Shown: positions 8,590 through 19,200 of the stretch, piece after piece
Numbering within the stretch: position 1 is the first letter of the stretch
Layout: every line of letters begins with the position of its first letter
NCBI GenBank assembly: GCA_001775755.1
Contig: MEYF01000092.1
Location: 1-37,476, forward strand
Length of the DNA stretch: 37,476 nt
Source of the DNA: Candidatus Aminicenantes bacterium RBG_19FT_COMBO_65_30
GTDB lineage: Bacteria; Acidobacteriota; Aminicenantia; Aminicenantales; Saccharicenantaceae
Direction: 5' to 3'
The notes under the pieces: generated by a model
Database searches by the model: none
Told to the model about the DNA's origin: nothing
What the model saw: the letters and a program-made list of their open reading frames with translations, nothing else
Translations under genes and position numbers: made by a program

Positions 8590-9984
8590 TCAGTCGAGGT
8601 CCGGCTCTTCGGCCTCTTCGTCGCCGACGTCGGGCGGCGGCTCCGGACAGCCGATGAGCGGCAGGTACTTGGCCCCCTCGCCCTGGGGGTTCAGGGATTC
8701 CAGGATGCGGACGTCCGGTCGCAGGGCCAGGTCGACGACCTCCCCGGCGTTCTCCGGGGCGAGGACCTGGACGGACGGGCGGTCGATGTCCTGCTCGTTC
8801 GTCGCCCGGACGACGCCGACCCGCCCGTCGCTCATCGCGACGAGCGTCCCGACCGGCCAGACGCCCATGAACTGGAAGAACTTGTCCAGGAGCCGGGGGT
8901 CGAAGATCTTGCCCTTCTCGAGCATCATCAGCTCGTGGATCTTCTCGGGCGGGTAATCCTTCTTATAGGACCGCTTGAGGGCCAGCGCGTCGTAGACGTC
9001 GCAGATGGAGACCATCAGCGAAGCGGGGTGAGGCTTACGGGCGAAGGGCGACTTCGGGTAGCCGGTCCTGTCGTAGCGGAGGTGGTGCTCGTAAGAAACG
9101 ACGATGGGCAGGACGCCCAGGGCGTCCTTGTAGCCGTCGAGGATCTTGGCGCCGAGGAGCGGGTGGTTGCGGACTTGGAGGAACTCCCCCTCGGACAGCT
9201 TGCTTTCCTTCTGGATGACCTTGAGCGAAATGTAGAGCTTGCCGACGTCGTGATAGAGCGCGGCGATGCCCAGGTCGAGGACGTCTTCCTTGGAGAACTG
9301 GAGCTTCGAGGCGAAGAACATCGAGAGCAGGGTGACGTTGAGGAGGTGGACGAAGGTCACCAGGTCGCGCCGCTTGACCGAGACCAGGTTGAGGAGCTCC
9401 TGGTGGCGGCCGACGAAGTCCTCCATGATGCCCAGGATATTGAAGCGCAGGTCGAGGTAGTCGACATCATCCTTCTCGAGGACGACGTTGAGGGCGTTGG
9501 ACACCGTCTGGACGGACCCCTCGTACCGCGTCCGCGTGGTCTCGGCCTCCGCCGCCACGTCCTCCCCCTTGACCATGGCCCTCAGCTTCCCGGCCCGGAT
9601 GTTCTGGATGCCGTGGAGGCTGAAGTATTCCTGCTCGCTGATCTTCTCCTGACGCTTCACCCGGGTCAGGAAGATGATGAACTCGCGGAGCTCCTCGAAG
9701 CGCAGGCCCTGCTGGAAGATGATCCGCTCGACGCCGTTCTTCTCCAGGAAGTCGATGAGCAGGCCGAGCTTGCCGTGCAGGTTGAAGAAGATCTCGTCCT
9801 CCCAGGCCGCTTCGCCGCCGACGATGCCGAGGACGAGCTCCTTCCGGTCCTCGAGGATCTCCTGGACGGCGGCGTAGAGCCGCATGAGGTACTCCTTGAA
9901 CTTGGGGTGGTCGCCGGTATAGATCTTCCCCGCCTGGATGGCGTTCATCAGGTAGATGAAGCAGATCTTGATCTTATCCCGCAC
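8590..9984 (-). CDS. HD-GYP-type phosphohydrolase protein with uncharacterised N-terminal module
   Basis: ALYHDVGKLYISLKVIQKESKLSEGEFLQVRNHPLLGAKIL...VSYEHHLRYDRTGYP resembles HD-GYP motifs; N-terminus MNAIQAGKIYTGDHPKFKEYLMRL shared with the upstream gene product. Confidence 0.88.
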   Translation of the reverse strand: MRDKIKICFIYLMNAIQAGKIYTGDHPKFKEYLMRLYAAVQEILEDRKELVLGIVGGEAAWEDEIFFNLHGKLGLLIDFLEKNGVERIIFQQGLRFEELREFIIFLTRVKRQEKISEQEYFSLHGIQNIRAGKLRAMVKGEDVAAEAETTRTRYEGSVQTVSNALNVVLEKDDVDYLDLRFNILGIMEDFVGRHQELLNLVSVKRRDLVTFVHLLNVTLLSMFFASKLQFSKEDVLDLGIAALYHDVGKLYISLKVIQKESKLSEGEFLQVRNHPLLGAKILDGYKDALGVLPIVVSYEHHLRYDRTGYPKSPFARKPHPASLMVSICDVYDALALKRSYKKDYPPEKIHELMMLEKGKIFDPRLLDKFFQFMGVWPVGTLVAMSDGRVGVVRATNEQDIDRPSVQVLAPENAGEVVDLALRPDVRILESLNPQGEGAKYLPLIGCPEPPPDVGDEEAEEPDLD

Positions 9985-11977
9985 GCCATTTCTCCAATAC
10001 GCGTCCGGCCTCCTGCCGGACCTTGCGGTTCCAGATGTCCTTCCGCTCCTCCAGGGGCTCGACGTACGGGGCGGCCTCGCGCAGGTTGCAGCGCCCGACG
10101 ATGCCGAGGTTGCGGAGGAGCGACTTGTTCCGCAGGCCGTAGGGGGAGGCTAGGCCGAAGAGTTTGGTGAAGGCGACGTGTTTTGTCCGCTCGTTCCTCA
10201 TGAGCAGGATCAGGGCTTCGGCCTGGACGAGCTCGTTCTTCTTTGCCAGGATGGGAAAGAGAAAGGCCTCGTCGAACTCCTTGAGGTTCTGCATCGCCTG
10301 GAGGGCCTTGACCTTCACGCCCGCGTCGCCGGCGTTGAAGACTTTTTTCAGCGTGTCCAGGGACACGGGCGTATCGATGAGCTTCAGGCCGTCGGCGATC
10401 CGGCCCAGGAGCTCGCTGTCGGAGGCTTTTTTCCTGACCCCGGCGTGGAACGCCTCGATCTCGCCGGGGAAGAAGCGGAAACAGGCGCGGAGGAGGGAGG
10501 AGGTGACGATCCTATCCTTGAACACCGTTGCGGAATAGGCCTGCCAGTCGTGGAGGCTCCGCCCGAGCTTGTCGATGAAGAGGTCGATCTCGGGCCTCGT
10601 CTCGCCGCGCAGGAGGCAACCCTCGATGTGTTCCGCGATGGACTTTTTCGCCTGATCGTAGGCCGGTTCGCCCTCGAGGTCCGCGGCCCGGCCCTCCAGA
10701 ACGTCGAAGAAATCGAGGAGGAACTCGAAATCGCCCTCCTGGACGATCCTTTCCCATTCCTCGGCGACGCGGCCCAGCTCCGCGACGGGCGTGTCCTTGT
10801 TGTCCTCCCGGGACAGCAGGACGAGGAGGAGGAAGCGGTAGTTCCGCTGGAGGAGTTGGTGGTCCAGAGCGAGCTTCTTGTCGAAGGAGATCTCGTTCAG
10901 GAGGTTGGACAAGGTCTGACGGTAGATCTCGGAGTGGAGCTGGGACGAGGCCCCCGAGAGGAGGATACGGATCTTCGACTCGGTCTCGGCCCTCCGGTTC
11001 CGGGGGTTGTCGGTGTGGAAGAGGGCGTGGAGCGACGTCGAAATCTTCTTGTGCCGCTCCTTGTCGATGACCCGGGAGAAGATGCTGAAGCTCAGCGAGT
11101 CGAACTTATCGTTGCCGATGATCTCCTCCCAGAGCGTCGAGGCCAGGTCCTCCTCGCTCAGGTCGGAGATAAGGAGCTTGAGGTTCTCGAACTTCGACTC
11201 CGTCGGCGTCTTCCGGGCGGACACGACCGTCCGCAGGAGCTGCTTGGCGCAGGTCCGGTGCTTCTCCTCGGAGGTCGTCTTGAGGTAGTGGAAGAACTTG
11301 CCGAAATTCTTGTGCAGCTCCTCGTTCTGGATGAGGTCCTCGGTGTTGAACTTGCCGACGACCTTGCCGAAGCTCCCGGCCAGCTGTTCGAGCTTGCCGT
11401 CATCGCTCTCCTCGACGGCCTCCATGAGGAGGTAGGGCCAGATGTCCTTGATCTCCTCGCCCTCGCCGAGGAGGACCTGGGAGTAGTCCAGGACGTCGAC
11501 GGAGATGTGGACGATGTTCTCCCTCTTGATGATGGCCTGGGCGCCGCCCTCCTTGATGAACGACTTGACGGGCAGCATGATCTTGGAGGCGAAACGCATG
11601 AACTCGGCGTGGGGGATGCCCGGCCGGATCTCGAGGCGCTTGATCTTGCGGAAGTGGAAGAGCTGGGCCAGGTCCATGTAGGTCCGCTCGCCCTCCCAGA
11701 AGCGGTTGTCGATGAGGAGGGCGTGGGGCGAGAAGCCGATGGAAAGCGGGCTGATGTGGACGAAGACGGCCTCGAGCTTGGCCATGAGCTCGTTGACGCT
11801 GCTCTTGAAGGCCGGATGGTCGGGGTTGTAGATCGAGGCCATCTTGAAGGCGACGCGCAGGGCCCTGGTCATGGACCGGATGAGCTCGTCCTTGCCGGCC
11901 GGCCCGGAAAGGGCCGGAGCGACAGGGGCGGACCCGTCCGGCCTCTCGTGCGTCGCGTCGCCGGCGTCCGCGGGCAT
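9974..11977 (-). CDS. Large HEAT/alpha-helical-repeat-like protein with the same N-terminal module as the adjacent HD-GYP protein
   Basis: Long uninterrupted ORF with helical repeats (LDTLKKVFNAGDAGVKVKALQAMQNLKEFDEAFLFPILAKKNELVQAEALILLMRNE); N-terminus LRVAFKMASIYNPDHPAFKSSVNELMAKLEAVF. Overlaps the downstream HD-GYP gene by 11 nt. Confidence 0.8.
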   Translation of the reverse strand: MPADAGDATHERPDGSAPVAPALSGPAGKDELIRSMTRALRVAFKMASIYNPDHPAFKSSVNELMAKLEAVFVHISPLSIGFSPHALLIDNRFWEGERTYMDLAQLFHFRKIKRLEIRPGIPHAEFMRFASKIMLPVKSFIKEGGAQAIIKRENIVHISVDVLDYSQVLLGEGEEIKDIWPYLLMEAVEESDDGKLEQLAGSFGKVVGKFNTEDLIQNEELHKNFGKFFHYLKTTSEEKHRTCAKQLLRTVVSARKTPTESKFENLKLLISDLSEEDLASTLWEEIIGNDKFDSLSFSIFSRVIDKERHKKISTSLHALFHTDNPRNRRAETESKIRILLSGASSQLHSEIYRQTLSNLLNEISFDKKLALDHQLLQRNYRFLLLVLLSREDNKDTPVAELGRVAEEWERIVQEGDFEFLLDFFDVLEGRAADLEGEPAYDQAKKSIAEHIEGCLLRGETRPEIDLFIDKLGRSLHDWQAYSATVFKDRIVTSSLLRACFRFFPGEIEAFHAGVRKKASDSELLGRIADGLKLIDTPVSLDTLKKVFNAGDAGVKVKALQAMQNLKEFDEAFLFPILAKKNELVQAEALILLMRNERTKHVAFTKLFGLASPYGLRNKSLLRNLGIVGRCNLREAAPYVEPLEERKDIWNRKVRQEAGRVLEKWRAG

Positions 11978-12027
11978 GGTTCACCTCATCCTTCGGGAGC
12001 CGGGGACCATTCTCCTCTCCCCCGATG

Positions 12028-12057
12028 AAAATACCATGCTTCCGCCAGGTGATTCAA
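12028..12057 (-). promoter_or_regulatory. Putative promoter for the HEAT-like/HD-GYP pair (TTGAAT-18-TATTTT)
   Basis: Reverse strand TTGAAT (12057-12052), 18-nt spacer, TATTTT (12033-12028), in the divergent intergenic region. Confidence 0.35.
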
Positions 12058-12084
12058 GGGGTGAAATCGCCTCCTCTCCGGCTA

Positions 12085-12113
12085 TTGAGCCCTCCCAGGG
12101 CTTGTGCTATACT
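12085..12113 (+). promoter_or_regulatory. Sigma70-type promoter for carAB (TTGAGC-17-TATACT)
   Basis: TTGAGC 12085-12090, 17-nt spacer, TATACT 12108-12113; the spacer region contains the inverted repeat AGCCCT-CCC-AGGGCT. Confidence 0.65.
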
Positions 12114-12142
12114 GCCCGGAAAATGGAACGGAGGCTGACCTC

Positions 12143-13218
12143 ATTCGCAGAGCAGTTCTGGCCCTGGCGGACGGGACCATCTTCGAGGGCGTAGGCTTCG
12201 GCGCGAGCGCCGAGATCGGGGGGGAAGTCGTTTTCAATACCGGGATCGTCGGCTACCCGGAGAGCATCACCGACCCCTCCTATCACGGCCAGATCCTCTG
12301 CCAGACCTATCCCCTGATTGGCAACTACGGTGTCGACCCGTCCGCCTTCGAATCCGAAAAGCCGCGCATCGCCGGTTATGTCGTCTCCGAGCTCTGCGAC
12401 CGGCCGTCCCACGCCACCTCCCGGAAAACCCTCGACGACTGGCTCCGGGAGAACGGCGTCCCGGGGATCTCCGGTGTCGACACCCGGGCCCTGACGAAGA
12501 AGCTCCGGGTCCACGGCGTCATGCCCGGTCTCCTCGACGCCGGCGACGATCCGCAGAGCCCCGCCCGCCTGCGGCGCGAGGCCCGCGAGGTCCCCGATCC
12601 CAACGCCCGCGACCTCGTGGCCGAAGTCACGACGCCGGAGATCCGCATCTACAACCCCCAGGCCCCGAAAACTGTCGTCCTCATCGACTGCGGGGTCAAG
12701 ATGAACATCATCCGGTCCCTCCTCCGGCGAGGCGTCTCGGTCGTCCGCGTCCCGGCCGACACGGACGCCGGCCGCATCCTGGCCTTCTCGCCGCGGGGGG
12801 TGGTCATCTCCAACGGTCCGGGCGACCCCGAGCGGGCGACGGCGACGATCGCCGCGGTCCGCCGGCTCCTGCGCGAGGGCGTTCCCCTCTTCGGCATCTG
12901 CCTGGGCAGCCAGGTCCTGGCCCTGGCCGCCGGGGGGACGACCTACAAGCTCAAGTTCGGCCACAGGAGCCAGAACCAGCCCTGCCTCGAAGAGGGCACG
13001 AAGCGCTGCTACATCACCAGCCAGAACCACGGCTTCGCCGTCGACAGCGCGAGCCTGCCCCGCGGTTGGGCGCCTTGGTTCCGGAACGCGAACGACGGGA
13101 CGAACGAAGGCATCCGCCACCGCCGCCTGCCCGTTTTCGGCGTCCAGTTCCATCCCGAGGCCTGCCCCGGCCCGACGGACACCGAGTTCCTCTTCGACGC
13201 CTTCCTGGAGGCCGCCGG

Positions 13219-13222
<4 letters not shown>
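12143..13222 (+). CDS. carA: Carbamoyl-phosphate synthase small subunit
   Basis: RRAVLALADGTIFEGVGFG...GEVVFNTGIVGYPESITDPSYHGQ; class I glutaminase FGICLGSQVLALAAGG, FGVQFHPEACPGP. The ORF opens at GTG 12104, but that codon lies upstream of the predicted -10 hexamer; start placed at a candidate ATT at 12143 behind GGAGG (see findings). Confidence 0.93.
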
Positions 13223-16416
<3,194 letters not shown>

Positions 16417-16525
16417 GCGATTCTTGACCATTTTTTTACAAAATGTTGACAAATCGCTCCCTGGCCGACTAAAGCTATAAGTGCCCGGTCGATCCGGGCT
16501 AGAAGTTCACTTTAGGAGAATACTC

Positions 16526-17023
16526 ATGAAAAAGGTCATCTTGGTTGCTTTGGCGGTGGTTATGCTGGCGGCAGCGGGCGTCCAGCCGGCCCTGGCTCAG
16601 GAGAAAAAGACGGATCTCAGCCTCAACTTGGGAGTCCAGACCAACATCTTCCCCGGGACCTCGTTCGATTGGCTCGATCTCACCGTGGACTTTCGCGTCG
16701 GCTTCGCTCTCGGCAAATCCTTTGAGATCAGCCCCGAGCTCATGGCCCTGATCGATAGCGATTTCAGTTTTGAGGGTGTCGAGCTCAGCCCCGGTGTCAT
16801 TCTCAACTATAAGGCCGGCAACTTCTTCGTCGGCGCCGGCGTCATCCTGCCGATCTGGCTCGAGTCGGGGGACTCGGACGTGGGCAATGTGATGCCGAAG
16901 ATCAACGTCGGCTACAATTTCGGCAAACTCAAGCTGACGGGCTATTTCCTGAGCATAACCGAGTCGGGCGCGGGTTTCCTGAAGTACAACTACATCGGGG
17001 CCACGCTCGGCTACAGATTCTGA
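16526..17023 (+). CDS. Small outer-membrane beta-barrel protein
   Basis: Signal peptide MKKVILVALAVVMLAAAGVQPALAQ; alternating beta strands; C-terminal ...YIGATLGYRF ending in aromatic residue. AGGAG ribosome-binding site. Confidence 0.8.
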   Translation: MKKVILVALAVVMLAAAGVQPALAQEKKTDLSLNLGVQTNIFPGTSFDWLDLTVDFRVGFALGKSFEISPELMALIDSDFSFEGVELSPGVILNYKAGNFFVGAGVILPIWLESGDSDVGNVMPKINVGYNFGKLKLTGYFLSITESGAGFLKYNYIGATLGYRF

Positions 17024-17050
17024 TCTCTAAAAACCTCGGACCGTGAAGTC

Positions 17051-17096
17051 GGGCGCGCGGGGGCGCCGGTAGCGCGCGCTCCCGTGCGCCCTTTTT
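17051..17096 (+). terminator. Rho-independent terminator
   Basis: GGGCGCGCGGGGGCGCCGGTAGCGCGCGCTCCCGTGCGCCC stem-loop followed by TTTTT, downstream of the beta-barrel gene. Confidence 0.8.
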
Positions 17097-17176
17097 AATC
17101 ATCCCGGGAATGCCCGCCACCCGCTCGGGCGCCGAATCTCGGCCGGCGGGTTCGATCCTTCCCTTCCGTCTTTCGC

Positions 17177-17205
17177 TTGTCCGCGCGGGCGGAGTCGACT
17201 ATAAT
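17177..17205 (+). promoter_or_regulatory. Sigma70-type promoter (TTGTCC-17-TATAAT)
   Basis: TTGTCC 17177-17182, 17-nt spacer, TATAAT 17200-17205, upstream of the CDS at 17226. Confidence 0.65.
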
Positions 17206-17225
17206 CGTTCCAGGGTGAACCCGCC

Positions 17226-18401
17226 ATGCGCACGAAACGAACCATCCTCCCGATCGTTGTGATCCTCATCCTCGGCGCGGCCCTTTGCGCCGCCGCCCAG
17301 GACGCGCCGGTCCGGCTGACGAAGATCAAGGTCACGGCCGAGCAGGCCAACATCAGGGAAAAACCGGACATCGGCAGCGCCATCGTCCAGCAGATCCCCG
17401 AGGGCGCCATCCTCGACGCCGATAAAAAAGAAGGCGAATGGTTTTTTGTCCGCTACACGCTCGAGGACGGCGGGGTGATCGGCGGCTACATCCACGAGAG
17501 CCTGGTCGAGGTCGTCGAAGAGGGCGGGCCCGTCCGGGAAACGAAGGCGACGGAAAAAGAAGCCCCGCCGAGAGAGCGCGTCTCCCGGCCGATAAGGATA
17601 GGGAAGATCAAGCTGCCCGAGCTGAGCACCGGATCCTTTCCGCTTGAGTTCTCTTTCTCCGCGGGCGTCGGCTCGGTCGCCCCGCGGGACCTCAACGACG
17701 GGACCCGGGGCTACGCCGACTGGAACGGCGCCGCGCTCGGCATCCCGGCTCCGGGCTCCGCCGATGTCCTGCACCTCGCCTTCCTCGTCGGCTTCGAGCT
17801 GTCCTACAGGGCTTCCCCCCGGCTGGTTTTCGGGCTCGGCGCCGACCTTCTTCGCGGCGCCAACCGGGGCGAGCTCGAGTACACGGACCCGCTCATCACG
17901 GAGACGCTTGTGACCAAGCCCTCGGCCAGGGCCGTCCCGTTCAAGCTCACCGTCCGCTATCACCCCGGCGCGGGCTTCTACGTCAGGGGAGGCCTGGGCA
18001 TCTATGCCGTCAAGGCCGGATACCTCTACCGGCTGGAGCGCAACGATACCTGGCAGCAATGGAAGGGGACGGCGACGGGGAGCGGCCTCGGCGCCGAAGC
18101 CGCTTTCGGAGGGGACTGGGAGATCGCCCCGAAGACGTCCTTCTTCGTCGAGGCGGGTTTCCGTATTGCCCGCTTCCGGGGGCTGACGGGGAAGAACGTC
18201 TACACGAACTCGTCCGGCGAGGTCCAGACGGAGCCGGGCACCCTCTACTTCTTCCACAAGGTCGCCGCCGACGCCAACACGTATCCCCTTCTCTTCGTCA
18301 GGGGAAGCGTCCCGGCCGAGGAAGGCGTCTCCAATGCCCGCCGGGCCGACGTCAACCTGTCGGGCACGGCCGTCCGAGCGGGCATCCGCTACCGGTTCTG
18401 A
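17226..18401 (+). CDS. Secreted SH3b-domain plus outer-membrane beta-barrel fusion protein
   Basis: Signal peptide; SH3b-like KIKVTAEQANIREKPDIGSAIVQQIPEGAILDADKKEGEWFFVRY...GGYIHESLVEVV; C-terminal barrel-like region ending VRAGIRYRF. Confidence 0.75.
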   Translation: MRTKRTILPIVVILILGAALCAAAQDAPVRLTKIKVTAEQANIREKPDIGSAIVQQIPEGAILDADKKEGEWFFVRYTLEDGGVIGGYIHESLVEVVEEGGPVRETKATEKEAPPRERVSRPIRIGKIKLPELSTGSFPLEFSFSAGVGSVAPRDLNDGTRGYADWNGAALGIPAPGSADVLHLAFLVGFELSYRASPRLVFGLGADLLRGANRGELEYTDPLITETLVTKPSARAVPFKLTVRYHPGAGFYVRGGLGIYAVKAGYLYRLERNDTWQQWKGTATGSGLGAEAAFGGDWEIAPKTSFFVEAGFRIARFRGLTGKNVYTNSSGEVQTEPGTLYFFHKVAADANTYPLLFVRGSVPAEEGVSNARRADVNLSGTAVRAGIRYRF

Positions 18402-18432
18402 GAGGGCGCCGGACCGCCCTCCGGGCCCGGCC

Positions 18433-18870
18433 TCACATCCTGATCACGCGCAGGAATTTCTCCACGTACTCTTCCGGGAGCCGGCTGTCCTTGGCGCCGT
18501 CGAGGACGACCCTTTCATAGTCGGGGTGCGGCTTGCCCGCGGCCCGGCCGGCTCGAACATAGGTCATCGCCCGGTGGACGTTCCCTGCGGCGTCCTTGAC
18601 CTCGACCTCCTTGCGGTCGTAGCTTCGCGGATACCCTTCGAAGGCGTCCAGGGCCAGCCGGTCCTTCTCCGTTATCTCGTACAGGGCGCCCCAGACGCGC
18701 TCCGTCTCAGCCCTGACGATGTTGCCGACGGCGCCGTCCCAGGTCACGGAGAAGCCGTCGTAGACGAAGCGGAAACCCTCGAGGAAGACCGTTTTCAGGA
18801 AGCGGCTGGCCGGGCACCACCTCTTCATCTGGATGGAATTCATGTTCGAAGCGTAGGCGAAATAAAGCAC
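18433..18870 (-). CDS. Gamma-glutamylcyclotransferase-like (AIG2/GGCT family) protein
   Basis: (V/M)LYFAYASNMNSIQMKRWCPASRFLKTVFLEGFRFVYDG...WGALYEITEKDRLALDAFEGYPRSYDRKEVEV; GTG start at 18870. Confidence 0.88.
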   Translation of the reverse strand: MLYFAYASNMNSIQMKRWCPASRFLKTVFLEGFRFVYDGFSVTWDGAVGNIVRAETERVWGALYEITEKDRLALDAFEGYPRSYDRKEVEVKDAAGNVHRAMTYVRAGRAAGKPHPDYERVVLDGAKDSRLPEEYVEKFLRVIRM

Positions 18871-18909
18871 GGCTCGCCTCCTCGATGAGCGGGTCTTCCC
18901 TTGCCCATG

Positions 18910-18938
18910 ATTATAATGCGTTCTCCGGCCCGGGGCAA
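18910..18938 (-). promoter_or_regulatory. Sigma70-type promoter for the GGCT-like gene (TTGCCC-17-TATAAT)
   Basis: Reverse strand TTGCCC (18938-18933), 17-nt spacer, TATAAT (18915-18910). Confidence 0.55.
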
Positions 18939-18963
18939 TAGCCGCGGGCGGCGGCGGAAGAGC

Positions 18964-18992
18964 TTGACGAACGCCCCGGGCCCGACTATGCT
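18964..18992 (+). promoter_or_regulatory. Sigma70-type promoter for the Trm112-like gene and purF (TTGACG-17-TATGCT)
   Basis: TTGACG 18964-18969, 17-nt spacer, TATGCT 18987-18992. Confidence 0.55.
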
Positions 18993-19008
18993 GGTTGCGG
19001 AGATCGAC

Positions 19009-19197
19009 ATGCCCATCAGCGCCCCTCTTCTCGCCATCCTGGCCTGCCCCCTGTGCAAGGCCGACGTCAAGCTGACCGCCGACGAAAAGGGCCTGAAGTG
19101 CGTCTCCTGCCATCGCGTCTACCCCATAAAAGACGACATCCCGGTCATGATCATCGACGAGGCCACGGTCGAACCCGGCCGGGCCGTCAAGCCCTGA
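19009..19197 (+). CDS. Trm112/UPF0434 family zinc-ribbon protein
   Basis: LLAILACPLCKADVKLTADEKGLKCVSCHRVYPIKDDIPVMIIDEA is the family signature. Confidence 0.9.
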   Translation: MPISAPLLAILACPLCKADVKLTADEKGLKCVSCHRVYPIKDDIPVMIIDEATVEPGRAVKP

Positions 19198-19200
19198 CCC

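Noticed and set aside
6832-10170. 1112-aa plus-strand ORF spanning glmS and the HD-GYP gene
   Set aside because: Crosses two well-supported minus-strand genes; composition (E/D/V/L/G/R-rich) is typical of antisense frames in GC-rich DNA.
10178-12028. 616-aa plus-strand ORF antisense to the HEAT-like gene
   Set aside because: Acidic low-complexity translation mirroring the minus-strand gene.
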